Below, piece after piece: positions 17,585 to 25,337 of a DNA stretch of 64,000 nucleotides (the stretch's first letter is position 1; every line of letters starts with the position of its first letter). The DNA is taken from assembly GCA_900079765.1 (NCBI GenBank), contig LT599017.1:1953766-2017765 (forward strand). The letters run 5' to 3'. The notes under the pieces were generated by a model. That model did not search any database, was not told the origin of the DNA, and saw nothing but the letters and a program-made list of their open reading frames with translations. The DNA is from an uncultured Eubacteriales bacterium. GTDB lineage: Bacteria; Bacillota; Clostridia; Oscillospirales; Oscillospiraceae. The position numbers and the translations under genes are program-made.

Positions 17585-18826
17585 ATGTCCGCTAACCGGC
17601 TTTTTGAGATCGTATACCTCCTGCTGGAGAAGAAACGCCTAACTGCCGGGGAGCTGGCGGCGCGGTTCGAGGTTTCGGTCCGCACCATCTACCGTGACGT
17701 GGACGCCCTCTCCTCCGCCGGAGTCCCCATCTATGCCGCTCAGGGCAAGGGCGGCGGAGTGGCGCTGATGGACCACTATGTCTTAGATCGGGCGGCCTTC
17801 ACCGAGGAGGAGCAGCGCGCCCTTCTCACCGCCCTCCAGAGCCTCCCGGTGAGCGCACGGCTGGGCGCGGAGGAGACCCTTTCCAAGCTCTCCGGGCTCT
17901 TCCGCCGCCAGGAGACCGACTGGCTCCAGGTGGACCTAACCCGCTGGGGCGGCGGCGCCGCAGACAGCCGCAAATTCGAGCTGCTGAAGTCCGCTATCCT
18001 CGGGCGCAGGGTAATAAACTTCCGATACGTCAGCTCCTATGGGCAGACTACCGACCGCAGGGCTTACCCTGCCCGGTTGGTATTCAAGGGCCAGGGCTGG
18101 TATCTCCAGGCGTACTGCCCGGAGAAAGGGGGCTACCGCACCTTCAAGGTGAGCCGCATTCTGAACCTGGAGCTGCAGGATGAGTGTTATGACCTGGAAC
18201 CGGCCCCGCCGCCCATTGAGATGGACGGCCCGCCGGAGGGGCTGTGTAAGTCGGTACGCCTGCGTTTTTCTCCCTTTATGGCCTACCGGGTGTACGATGA
18301 GTTTGACGAGGACTGTATTACCCTCAAGGAGGACGGCGCGCTGCTGGTACAGGTCACCTTCCCAGACGACGGATGGCTGTACGGCTATCTGCTCTCGTTT
18401 GGCGCGGGGGTGGAGGTGCTGGAGCCGCCCAGGGTTAAGGAGCGTCTTTCATTGCTTGCGAAAGAAATTTGGCAGTTAAATTGCAAACCTGACATAGGGT
18501 GTCAGGTTTGCGGGAGTATGATGGAGCCATCCACACAAAAGGAGGCTTTCCATATGGAACCAATCAATCAAAGCTATTGCCAATCCTGCGGTATGCCCAT
18601 CAGCGACCCCGCTATCCTCGGCACCGAGGCCGACGGCGCCCCTAGCCAGCACTATTGCAAATACTGCTACGAGAACGGGGCCTTCACCGCACCCATGAGT
18701 ATGGAGGATATGATCGCCTTCTGTGCCCCGCTCATGGCCCAGAATAACCCCGGCATGACCGAGGAGCAGGCGAAGGCCCAGATGCGTGGTTTCTTCCCCA
18801 TGCTGCTGCGGTGGAGGAAGGATTAA
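17585..18826 (+). CDS. HTH/WYL regulator with open frame into a zinc-ribbon protein
   Basis: One open frame of 413 residues. Residues 1-60 are a DeoR-type winged helix (FEVSVRTIYRDVDAL); about 135-300 is a WYL ligand-binding domain. A usual YafY-type protein would end near residue 300. Here the frame continues through about 35 low-complexity-looking codons that include a perfect palindrome, then a separate zinc-ribbon domain with its own AAAGGAGG and ATG at 18554. Either this is a real fusion or a regulator without its own stop whose frame happens to stay open. Start 2 nt after the GNAT stop. Confidence 0.8.
   Translation: MSANRLFEIVYLLLEKKRLTAGELAARFEVSVRTIYRDVDALSSAGVPIYAAQGKGGGVALMDHYVLDRAAFTEEEQRALLTALQSLPVSARLGAEETLSKLSGLFRRQETDWLQVDLTRWGGGAADSRKFELLKSAILGRRVINFRYVSSYGQTTDRRAYPARLVFKGQGWYLQAYCPEKGGYRTFKVSRILNLELQDECYDLEPAPPPIEMDGPPEGLCKSVRLRFSPFMAYRVYDEFDEDCITLKEDGALLVQVTFPDDGWLYGYLLSFGAGVEVLEPPRVKERLSLLAKEIWQLNCKPDIGCQVCGSMMEPSTQKEAFHMEPINQSYCQSCGMPISDPAILGTEADGAPSQHYCKYCYENGAFTAPMSMEDMIAFCAPLMAQNNPGMTEEQAKAQMRGFFPMLLRWRKD
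18483..18511. promoter_or_regulatory. Perfect palindrome, likely operator of the WYL regulator
   Basis: Two 12-bp arms (18483-18494 and 18500-18511, core TGACA...TGTCA) around a 5-nt centre TAGGG. A TATGAT sequence starts at 18517, giving a possible activator-dependent promoter for the zinc-ribbon gene. The site lies inside the open frame of the regulator. Binding by the WYL protein is inference. Confidence 0.6.
18554..18826 (+). CDS. Zinc-ribbon protein, internal start in the WYL frame
   Basis: 90 residues if translated alone. Begins with two Cys pairs, CQSCGMPI near 9-16 and CKYC near 36-39, the pattern of the short zinc-ribbon family found beside YafY-type regulators, followed by a C-terminal helical part. 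AAAAGGAGG at 18537-18545 is 8 nt before ATG 18554, a better site than that of the WYL gene itself. The role is unknown. A clear terminator follows at 18857. Confidence 0.65.
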   Translation: MEPINQSYCQSCGMPISDPAILGTEADGAPSQHYCKYCYENGAFTAPMSMEDMIAFCAPLMAQNNPGMTEEQAKAQMRGFFPMLLRWRKD

Positions 18827-18856
18827 GAACCGCATCATATTTCCACCTCTGGATGG

Positions 18857-18900
18857 AAAGGTCGTGCCGCTGCAGGAAACTGTTGTGGCACGGCCTTTTC
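18857..18900 (+). terminator. Terminator after the WYL/zinc-ribbon frame
   Basis: 12-bp stem with one G-U pair (18857-18868 with 18887-18898), then TTTTC. Confidence 0.8.
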
Positions 18901-18994
18901 TATGTATGGCGTGTCAAAGCAAGAGAGAGGGATGCTATACAACATGGCATGATTATGCTATACTTTGAGCAATAGCAATTATAAGGAGCAGGGT

Positions 18995-19846
18995 ATGGAC
19001 CTTTGTAATATCAACGATATCAAAGCCCTCTTGGGGCGGCACGGCTTTCACTTCTCCAAGAGCATGGGGCAGAATTTTCTTATTGAGGGATGGGTACCCC
19101 AGGACATTGCCGCCGCCTCGAGAGCGGATAAGGGTTGCGGTGTGCTGGAGATCGGACCCGGCATCGGACCTCTCACGGTGCGCCTCGCGGACGCAGCGGC
19201 TAAGGTGGTGTCGGTGGAGCTGGACCGCTCCCTCCTTCCCGTCCTGGCGGAGACCCTGGCGGGCCGGTACAATGTGGAAATTGTACCTGGCGATATCATG
19301 AAACTGGATATTAAGGCGTTTATTGCCGACAAGCTAAATGGCCTTACACCAGTTGCCTGCGCCAATCTCCCCTACAATATCACCACCCCGGTGCTGACTA
19401 CTCTCATCGAGGCGGGGTGTTTTGCCTCCATCACTGTGATGATTCAGCGTGAGGTAGCCCTGCGCATCTGTGCTGCGCCGGGAACGGCGGACTATGGGGC
19501 TTTTTCAGTCTATTGCCAGTATCACACAGTACCTGAGCTTTTATTTGACGTGCCCCCCGAGTGTTTCCTCCCTGCCCCTAAGGTGACCTCCTCGGTCATC
19601 CGCATGGTGCCCCGGAGCGTCCCACCCGCCGAAGTGGAGGACGAAAAGGCTTTCTTCCAGGTGGTAAAGGCGGCCTTTGCCCAGCGGAGAAAGACCCTGC
19701 TCAACGGTCTGACCTCAGCCTACGGCAGCCGTTTCACAAAGGACGAGTTACGGGACGTTATCCAAACCTGCAGCCTCCACGCCGACGTGCGCGGTGAGCG
19801 GCTGGGTATTCCAGAGTTTGCGGCGCTGGCAAGGCACCTAAAATAG
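18995..19846 (+). CDS. rsmA: 16S rRNA dimethyladenosine transferase RsmA (KsgA)
   Basis: 283 residues. FSKSMGQNFLI at the N terminus, SAM-binding LEIGPGIGPLT near 50-60 and the catalytic NLPYNI near 123 identify the enzyme that dimethylates A1518 and A1519 of 16S rRNA. AAGGAG is 6 nt before ATG 18995; an in-frame start at 18965 lacks a site. A weak extended -10 (TGC TATACT, ending 18964) precedes it. rnmV (RNase M5), a common neighbour, is absent. The vanW-type gene follows after 26 nt. Confidence 0.97.
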   Translation: MDLCNINDIKALLGRHGFHFSKSMGQNFLIEGWVPQDIAAASRADKGCGVLEIGPGIGPLTVRLADAAAKVVSVELDRSLLPVLAETLAGRYNVEIVPGDIMKLDIKAFIADKLNGLTPVACANLPYNITTPVLTTLIEAGCFASITVMIQREVALRICAAPGTADYGAFSVYCQYHTVPELLFDVPPECFLPAPKVTSSVIRMVPRSVPPAEVEDEKAFFQVVKAAFAQRRKTLLNGLTSAYGSRFTKDELRDVIQTCSLHADVRGERLGIPEFAALARHLK

Positions 19847-19872
19847 CCTCGTGAAAGGAGGGCGAGAACGGC

Positions 19873-20688
19873 ATGGCGGAGATGCAAATGCCTGTAAAGC
19901 GTTCTAGCTTGCGCCTAAAGTTGGGCATGACCTACTACGGGCTGCGGCGGCGGTTGCTATGGCTCAGGATGCGCAAGGTATTCGCGTCCGTTCGAAGGGC
20001 GGAGCCCCTCCCCTTCTCCTGCTCGTCTCACAAAACGCCTCTCCTCCGCAAGCTCAAGGACGTGGACATGTGGATGCAGTACAATAAAATCGTCAATCTA
20101 AACCTTGCCGTCAAAAAGCTCGACGAGATTGTCCTGCGGCCCGGCGAGGTACTGAGCTATTGGAAATTGATCGGGAAACCAACCAAGCGCAAGGGATACG
20201 TGGACGGGATGGTGCTGCGTAACGGCACCTTCTGCGCTGGGGCCGGCGGCGGCCTGTGCCAGCTCTCCAATCTGATCTTCTGGATGACCCTCCACACACC
20301 CCTCACCGTGATCGAACGCCACCGCCACGGGTACGATGTGTTTCCGGACGCCAACCGCACCCAGCCCTTCGGGAGTGGGGCCACCTGCTTTTACCCCCAC
20401 GGGGACCTGATGATCCGCAACGACACACAGGAGGAGTATCAGCTCTTCGTCTCCGTGGGCGAGGAGTACCTTGCGGGCGAGTGGCGGGTGTCCGCCCCAC
20501 CGGAATATGTATATACGGTGGTAGAGCGTAACCACGAGATGAAAGGCCAGTACTGGGGTGGATACACAAGGCACAACGAGCTCTACCAGCAGATATTTGA
20601 CCTGGAGGGGTATTTCATAGAGGAAAGATTCCTGGCGAAAAACGATGCCATCATGATGTACTCTCCCTTTTTGCCAGAGCCAGTCTAA
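19873..20688 (+). CDS. VanW family protein
   Basis: 271 residues. The VanW core is clear: FCAGAGGGLCQLSN near 117-130 and PFGSGATCFYPHGDL near 170-184. No signal peptide is visible; the N terminus is basic. VanW proteins occur in vancomycin-resistance loci and widely elsewhere in Firmicutes, with no settled biochemical role; no other van genes are here. AGGAGG is about 11 nt before the ATG, rather far. A bidirectional hairpin follows at once. Confidence 0.88.
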   Translation: MAEMQMPVKRSSLRLKLGMTYYGLRRRLLWLRMRKVFASVRRAEPLPFSCSSHKTPLLRKLKDVDMWMQYNKIVNLNLAVKKLDEIVLRPGEVLSYWKLIGKPTKRKGYVDGMVLRNGTFCAGAGGGLCQLSNLIFWMTLHTPLTVIERHRHGYDVFPDANRTQPFGSGATCFYPHGDLMIRNDTQEEYQLFVSVGEEYLAGEWRVSAPPEYVYTVVERNHEMKGQYWGGYTRHNELYQQIFDLEGYFIEERFLAKNDAIMMYSPFLPEPV

Positions 20689-20691
20689 TAA

Positions 20692-20729
20692 AAAAGTCCT
20701 GGTGCCGTAAAAACGACACCAGGACTTTT
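20692..20729. terminator. Bidirectional terminator between vanW-type and DUF4349 genes
   Basis: Perfect 13-bp outer stem (20692-20704 with 20717-20729) plus an inner 3-bp stem, AAAA loop; A run on the left and T run on the right, fitting both converging genes. Confidence 0.9.
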
Positions 20730-20731
20730 AC

Positions 20732-21664
20732 TTATTCACCTTTACTTTTCGGGTAGCGCTTTCGGTAGCCTTTTCCAAGGAAAACCACCGCCGCCGCCGC
20801 GATAGCCAGGAAGATCAATATGCCGATGAAGTGATAGGCACCCCATACGGCAAGGTCGCTCAGATCCTGGCCCACGGATTTCAGACCGCCGGAGAAGGCG
20901 CTGGATACCCGCCCGCCCAGGCTGGCAGTCTCTTTAGGCTGCTCCGTGAGCTTCACCACCTCGTTCAGACGGAGGGTAATGGTGGAGTACCCCACGAGGC
21001 TATCGTACTTCCGCAGGGTGCCGGTGAGCCGCTCGATCTCATACTCCACATCGGAGAGGGCGTTCTCCAAGGCGATGATATTCTCCATGTTGTCCGCCTT
21101 CTCCAGGAGGGCGAGCAGGCGCTCGTACTTGGTCTGCTGGGTCTTTAAACGGATCTCTGTATCGTAGTACTCCTCCCCCACGTCCTCGGAGGACCGGCTG
21201 CTGCTGACCACGTGGCCCACGTCCCCGGCTGCGTTCAGGAACGCCTCGAACTGGTCCCGAGGCAGACGGATGGTGTAGTCTCCATATCGGGCGGCGTGGG
21301 CGGTAGACGAATAGGAATCATAATAGGTGCCCTGCTGGAGGTTGCTGCTCTCGTAGTACCCTCCCTTGTCCATGACCAGCTTGTCAAGGGCCGCTACCGC
21401 CGCGTCAAACTCCTGTGACTCCACGGTGAGGTTGGCCCGCAGGATGAGCTTAGAGTCCCGTAGTACCGCGCTTGAGGTCCCAACATCGGCGGAGGGAGCG
21501 TCCCCCGCCTCCCCATACAGGTATTCCGACGGGGCGGAAGACGGCATCGCGCTGGCGCTGGGGGCTGACTGGGGTGCAGACATGCTTGAGCTGCCGCTTG
21601 AGCAAGCGGCGAGGCTGAGAGCCAGGAGAAACGCGGTGATTGGCAAGAGACTTCGCTTTTTCAT
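20732..21664 (-). CDS. DUF4349 lipoprotein
   Basis: 310 residues. Signal peptide with lipobox LAAC near residue 20, then a Ser/Ala/Pro-rich linker to about 55, a DUF4349 domain with a long coiled region (about 170-215), and a C-terminal membrane helix near 275-298 followed by basic residues. It is thus held at the membrane at both ends. The family has no known biochemical role. AGGAGG is 7 nt before ATG 21664 and only 1 nt before the in-frame ATG 21670, so the shorter form is chosen. Confidence 0.9.
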   Translation of the reverse strand: MKKRSLLPITAFLLALSLAACSSGSSSMSAPQSAPSASAMPSSAPSEYLYGEAGDAPSADVGTSSAVLRDSKLILRANLTVESQEFDAAVAALDKLVMDKGGYYESSNLQQGTYYDSYSSTAHAARYGDYTIRLPRDQFEAFLNAAGDVGHVVSSSRSSEDVGEEYYDTEIRLKTQQTKYERLLALLEKADNMENIIALENALSDVEYEIERLTGTLRKYDSLVGYSTITLRLNEVVKLTEQPKETASLGGRVSSAFSGGLKSVGQDLSDLAVWGAYHFIGILIFLAIAAAAVVFLGKGYRKRYPKSKGE

Positions 21665-21778
21665 CTTCATACCTCCTCTATTTTGCCCGGATGCCTTTTA
21701 GACGTTAGGTGGGAAACAATAGTTCCGCTGTCAAGGGGACGGCGGGACGCATAGGATAGCGCAAAAGGAGGTATTCCT

Positions 21779-22519
21779 ATGCCCAACATTTATCTCTCCC
21801 CCTCCACGCAGGAAGGTAACTACTATGTCAGCGGCGGCACTGAGGAACAGTGGATGAACCGGCTGGCCGACGCGATGGTCCCCTATCTCAACTCCAGCGG
21901 CATCCAGTACACCAGGAACACCCCCGATATGACCGCCGCCTCTTCTATTGCGGCCTCCAACGCGGGGAATTACGACTTACATCTCGCCCTCCACTCAAAC
22001 GCCTCCCCCGAAGGGCAATACGGGCAGCACCGGGGTATCGTCGTCTATTACTACCCCGGCAGCGTAAAGGGTCAGCGGGCCGCCACCCTCATCGCGGAGA
22101 ACCTGAAGACCATCTACCCCCTCCCCAATCTGGTGAGGACCGAGCCCACTACCATCATCGGAGAAGTGCGCAGGGTCCGCGCGCCCTCGGCGTTCCTGGA
22201 GCTGGGCTATCACGATAACCCCGACGACGCCGCTTGGATCACAAATAACCTGGAGCTCATCGCCCGCAACATCGTCCTCTCCCTCACCCAATTCTTCGGC
22301 ATCCCATTCCTGGAGCCCATGCCGCCCCGGCGGGCCGTAGTGGACGTGAGCTGGGGCTATCTCAATATCCGCAGCAGGCCGGATCGTACAGCCCCCGTGG
22401 TGGCTCGCGCCTACGACGGTGCCCAGCTCACCGTCATCAACGAATGGCAGGGCTGGTATCTGGTGCGCTTTGACAGCGTGGTGGGCTACGCCAGCAGCGA
22501 TTATATCACGCTGATTTAG
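21779..22519 (+). CDS. N-acetylmuramoyl-L-alanine amidase (Amidase_3) with SH3 domain
   Basis: 246 residues. An Amidase_3 zinc peptidase domain (about 1-175) shows the second zinc-ligand His in LHLALHSNA and the catalytic Glu in FLELGYH near 141; residues 185-246 are a bacterial SH3 domain (YLNIRSRPDRTAPVV). The enzyme would cut the bond between MurNAc and the stem peptide. No signal peptide, unusual for a wall hydrolase, but typical of proteins made inside the sporulating mother cell. AAAGGAGG precedes the ATG. The SleL-like gene follows after 8 nt. Confidence 0.9.
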   Translation: MPNIYLSPSTQEGNYYVSGGTEEQWMNRLADAMVPYLNSSGIQYTRNTPDMTAASSIAASNAGNYDLHLALHSNASPEGQYGQHRGIVVYYYPGSVKGQRAATLIAENLKTIYPLPNLVRTEPTTIIGEVRRVRAPSAFLELGYHDNPDDAAWITNNLELIARNIVLSLTQFFGIPFLEPMPPRRAVVDVSWGYLNIRSRPDRTAPVVARAYDGAQLTVINEWQGWYLVRFDSVVGYASSDYITLI

Positions 22520-22527
22520 GTGATGGC

Positions 22528-23808
22528 ATGGAAATCCATATCGTAACGGCCGGGGAGACCGCCTATTCCATCGCCCGGCAGTACGGCATCCCCCTTTCCC
22601 AGCTCACAGTGGACAACGGCCTCGTGGAGCCCTATAGGCTGGCGGTGGGGCAGGCCCTGGTGGTCCAATTCCCCAACCAGATCCACACGGTAGGGCCGGG
22701 AGACACCGTCACCGGTATTGCCCGGCGGTACGGCCTCTCCGTCCGCCAGCTCTACCGCAACAACCCGGTCCTGGGCGGTGAGCCGGTCCTCTATCCGGGG
22801 CAAACCATCGTCATCACCTACACGGGCGATAGGACGAGCACGCTCTCTGTCAACGGCTACGCATACCCCTACATCAACAAGGAGCTCCTCCGCTCGACCA
22901 TCCCCTACCTCACCTATCTGACTCCCTTTACCTACGGCATCACCACCCAAGGCGGGCTGGTGAATCTAAACGACCGGGTGCTCATCGCCATGGCGCAGGA
23001 CGGCGGGACGGCTCCCCTCATGCACCTCTCCACCCTGACGGAGGAGGGCGGTTTCTCCAACGACCTGGCCCACCTGGTTCTCACCGACATGACGGTGCAG
23101 AACAACCTCATCGACAATGTGGAGCGCCAGCTTGCCGAGCGTGGTTACCGGGGGCTGGACGTGGACTTCGAGTTTGTCTTTCCTCAGGACGCCCTAGCCT
23201 ATGCACAGTTCATCGGCAATCTTGCCCAGCGGCTCAACCCGTTAGGCTATCCCGTCATCGCCGCCCTGGCACCCAAAACCTCCGCCGACCAGCCCGGCCT
23301 CCTCTACCAGGGCCACAACTATAAGGCCATCGGCGCGGCTGCAAATGAAGTGCTGCTGATGACCTATGAGTGGGGGTACACCTACGGCCCCCCCATGGCC
23401 GTGGCCCCCCTGCCCAACGTGCGGAGGGTGGTAGACTATGCCCTGACCGAGATACCGGCCGAAAAAATCTGGCTGGGCGTGCCCAACTATGGTTACGACT
23501 GGCCCCTCCCATATGTACAGGGGCAGACGCGGGCCACCTCTATTTCCAGCCAGCAGGCGGTAGCCCGGGCGGTACGCTACGGCGCGGAGATACAGTACGA
23601 CAACTACGCCCAGTCCCCTTGGTTCCGCTACACCGACGAGGACGGAAGCCGGCACGAGGTCTGGTTCGAGGACGCCCGGAGCATCAAGGCAAAACTGGCC
23701 CTCATCCCGGAGTACGGTTTGCTGGGGGCCGGGTACTGGAACCTGATGCGTAACTTTCCACAAAATTGGCGGGTTTTGAATGCCCTATATGTGATACGCG
23801 ATCCTTAG
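22528..23808 (+). CDS. LysM-GH18 spore peptidoglycan glucosaminidase, SleL/YaaH-like
   Basis: 426 residues: LysM 1 (about 3-48), LysM 2 (about 52-97), then a GH18 domain with the catalytic pattern DVDFE near 211-215 (family DxxDxDxE). This is the layout of SleL/YaaH, a spore-borne N-acetylglucosaminidase that breaks cortex fragments during germination. No signal peptide, as in SleL, which is loaded from the mother cell by its LysM domains. It forms an operon with the amidase 8 nt upstream. Confidence 0.9.
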   Translation: MEIHIVTAGETAYSIARQYGIPLSQLTVDNGLVEPYRLAVGQALVVQFPNQIHTVGPGDTVTGIARRYGLSVRQLYRNNPVLGGEPVLYPGQTIVITYTGDRTSTLSVNGYAYPYINKELLRSTIPYLTYLTPFTYGITTQGGLVNLNDRVLIAMAQDGGTAPLMHLSTLTEEGGFSNDLAHLVLTDMTVQNNLIDNVERQLAERGYRGLDVDFEFVFPQDALAYAQFIGNLAQRLNPLGYPVIAALAPKTSADQPGLLYQGHNYKAIGAAANEVLLMTYEWGYTYGPPMAVAPLPNVRRVVDYALTEIPAEKIWLGVPNYGYDWPLPYVQGQTRATSISSQQAVARAVRYGAEIQYDNYAQSPWFRYTDEDGSRHEVWFEDARSIKAKLALIPEYGLLGAGYWNLMRNFPQNWRVLNALYVIRDP

Positions 23809-23831
23809 TGCGTATCTAAAAATCAACAAAA

Positions 23832-23875
23832 CGCGACCTGGGGGGACTTTTTCCACTAGGCCGCGCAGATTTTCC
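23832..23875 (+). terminator. Terminator after the SleL-like gene
   Basis: 10-pair stem with one mismatch (23832-23841 with 23856-23865), followed by TTTTCC. Confidence 0.65.
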
Positions 23876-23971
23876 TTGAAACACTCCAGCCTAACGTTCA
23901 TAGATTGTTCACAGTGAGTTATAACTTTATCCATCAATTTCTATTGGGCTGTGGTATCCTATATTTGTCAA

Positions 23972-24108
23972 CAAACGAAAGATACTTTAAAATCCTCTCC
24001 CTCCCTCTCTTTCCAAATCCCGAACAGCACTGTCTCCCCGTAGGATGGCAGCCGCCTCCTGCGGGGAGGACAGACCAAAACTTCCGCGTCCGTAAGGGCG
24101 CGTTTTTT
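23972..24108 (+). ncRNA. Possible structured RNA of unknown class
   Basis: No coding frame here. A pyrimidine-rich stretch (23994-24014) leads to a strong hairpin: 16 pairs with one bulged G (24030-24045 with 24057-24073), topped by a GGC/GCC stem and AGCC loop. A second hairpin (24085-24091 with 24096-24102, GTAA loop) is followed by six T, an intrinsic terminator. A weak promoter-like pair TTTCTA/TATATT lies at 23938-23965. I cannot place it in a known RNA family; start and strand are estimates. No gene for it to control follows except tRNA-Arg, which has its own promoter. Confidence 0.35.
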
Positions 24109-24131
24109 ATGCCGATTTTTGAAAATTGTTC

Positions 24132-24160
24132 TTGCATTTTAAGGTCGGCTGTGCTATCAT
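24132..24160 (+). promoter_or_regulatory. Promoter of tRNA-Arg
   Basis: TTGCAT at 24132-24137, 17-nt spacer, TATCAT at 24155-24160, 41 nt before the tRNA. Confidence 0.75.
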
Positions 24161-24201
24161 AAATAAGCTGTCAACGAGAGGTTCCCCTCTCAGCGCAGTA
24201 T

Positions 24202-24278
24202 GCGGCTGTAGCTCAGTTGGATAGAGTGTTTGGCTACGAACCAAAAGGTCGGGGGTTCGAATCCCTTCAGCCGTACCA
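24202..24278 (+). tRNA. tRNA-Arg (anticodon ACG), CCA encoded
   Basis: 77-nt cloverleaf: acceptor stem with a terminal G-U pair, D arm GCTC...GAGT, anticodon loop CTACGAA giving ACG (read as ICG after deamination), T loop TTCGAAT, 3' CCA at 24276-24278. The last 8 nt form part of the long inverted repeat that follows. Confidence 0.97.
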
Positions 24279-24322
24279 TAAAAATGACCACACCAAAAGG
24301 TGTGGTCATTTTTATGGTACGG
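24271..24322 (+). terminator. 24-bp perfect inverted repeat overlapping the tRNA-Arg 3' end
   Basis: Arms 24271-24294 and 24299-24322 match over all 24 positions with an AAAA loop. The left arm starts with the tRNA 3' CCGTACCA. The inner part with its T run on the right would work as terminator; the outer part copies the tRNA end in reverse. Confidence 0.9.
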
Positions 24323-24387
24323 TAAGTTAATTGTCCGCTCCGGCGCAATGGCTCCGCCCGGCATTAAGGTATCCGCCTTTTCTAGGT

Positions 24388-24424
24388 AAACCCCGGTAAC
24401 CACAATGGTTACCGGGGTTTTGTT
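24388..24424. terminator. Hairpin terminator, between tRNA-Arg and glsB-type gene
   Basis: 14-bp perfect stem (24388-24401 with 24407-24420), loop ACAAT, then TGTT on the plus side; probably serves the converging minus-strand gene as well. Confidence 0.8.
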
Positions 24425-24438
24425 ATGTTTGGCATTTA

Positions 24439-24693
24439 TTATTTTTTTCTTTTGATTGCATTGATAATCCAAAGAAGAATGACAGAACCTAAAACCGCCA
24501 CAAGCAGGCTCCAGATGTTAAACCCTGTAACGCCGCTTCCGCCAAGTAGGTTCATCACCAGCCCGCCAATAAAGCCGCCCACGATTCCGATAACGATATT
24601 GGCGACGGCACCCATCTCGTTATTTTTCCCCATGATCATACTGGCGATCCAGCCAGCCAAGGCGCCAATGATGATCCAGCTGATAATTCCCAT
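24439..24693 (-). CDS. GlsB/YeaQ/YmgE family small membrane protein
   Basis: 84 residues with three hydrophobic, glycine-rich helices (IIIGALAGWIASMIMG start; GIVGGFIGGLVMNLLGG middle) and a basic tail IKRKK. This is the transglycosylase-associated/GlsB family, induced by general or envelope stress in several Firmicutes; molecular role unknown. AGGAGG is 7 nt before the ATG. It is a single gene on the minus strand with a hairpin after it. Confidence 0.9.
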   Translation of the reverse strand: MGIISWIIIGALAGWIASMIMGKNNEMGAVANIVIGIVGGFIGGLVMNLLGGSGVTGFNIWSLLVAVLGSVILLWIINAIKRKK

Positions 24694-24880
24694 AGTGATT
24701 CCTCCTTTTGGTGTAGTATATGAAGATTTTTATTTTTTAATTCAACTCAATATATCTTCCGGGCCATGTTAGCAGCCTTCCTCGCGCGGTGGCTTTGTTT
24801 TCGACCGCTCACCAAGTAGTTTCCTTTTAATCTTCTGTTTGTATAGCTTAAATTGGGGTATGCTAAATCAGGGTGATCAT

Positions 24881-25051
24881 GTGAAATATAAAGATCCTGT
24901 GATGGAAAAGTACTTTTTGTCTCTGCCTCAAAATGTAAAAGGCTTTATCAATGCCTCAGAGGTCGAAATCTCAACGCCCGGAGATCTGATGCTGATCGGC
25001 GAGCATTTCAAAGTAAGTTTTCCGTCTGAAAATCAAGAATCAATAAAGTGA
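24881..25051 (+). CDS. Small protein, paralogue of the next gene
   Basis: 56 residues from GTG 24881, which has AGGG about 7 nt upstream; an earlier ATG at 24860 has no spaced site. It shares with the next product the pattern P-x-(M/I)-x4-F-x-SLP-x3-K-x2-I and a later DL pair, so the two are paralogues. Predicted as one or two short helices without a membrane segment. I do not recognise a function. Position just upstream of the cwlJ/gerQ pair hints at a link to spores, which is inference. Confidence 0.6.
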   Translation: MKYKDPVMEKYFLSLPQNVKGFINASEVEISTPGDLMLIGEHFKVSFPSENQESIK

Positions 25052-25068
25052 ATGCCGAGGTGAAAAAG

Positions 25069-25224
25069 ATGTCCTACGTCAATCCCGCAATTCATTCCCA
25101 ATTTGAATCTCTCCCTATTGATTTAAAAAATGAAATACTGTCCCGTAATGTCAAACTTGAAAACCTGAACGATCTCATCGCCGTTCTGGAAAGCATCGTA
25201 TCCGAATCTGAGAGCTCACCCTAA
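25069..25224 (+). CDS. Small protein of 51 residues, paralogue of the previous gene
   Basis: Starts at ATG 25069 with GAGGTG 7 nt upstream, 17 nt after its paralogue, and ends at TAA 25222, inside a hairpin. Sequence shows FESLPIDLKNEIL and NLNDLIAVLESIV, amphipathic helices ending in an acidic/serine tail. Similar small SLP-containing proteins occur in other Clostridia as I recall, without known role. The short length would hide it from most gene callers. Confidence 0.6.
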   Translation: MSYVNPAIHSQFESLPIDLKNEILSRNVKLENLNDLIAVLESIVSESESSP

Positions 25225-25238
25225 TTGGGGTGAGCTCT
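25211..25238 (+). terminator. Hairpin over the stop of the 51-residue gene
   Basis: 11-bp perfect stem (25211-25221 with 25228-25238); the loop holds the TAA stop. Weak T stretch after it. Confidence 0.6.
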
Positions 25239-25337
25239 TCCCTTCTTGTGTTCAGTGCGTTTCTAAAAAATGATTTCGGGCCAGAATATCGGAACCAACC
25301 GCAAAAAAGGAGCGTAACATGAGATGAGGTGAATACC

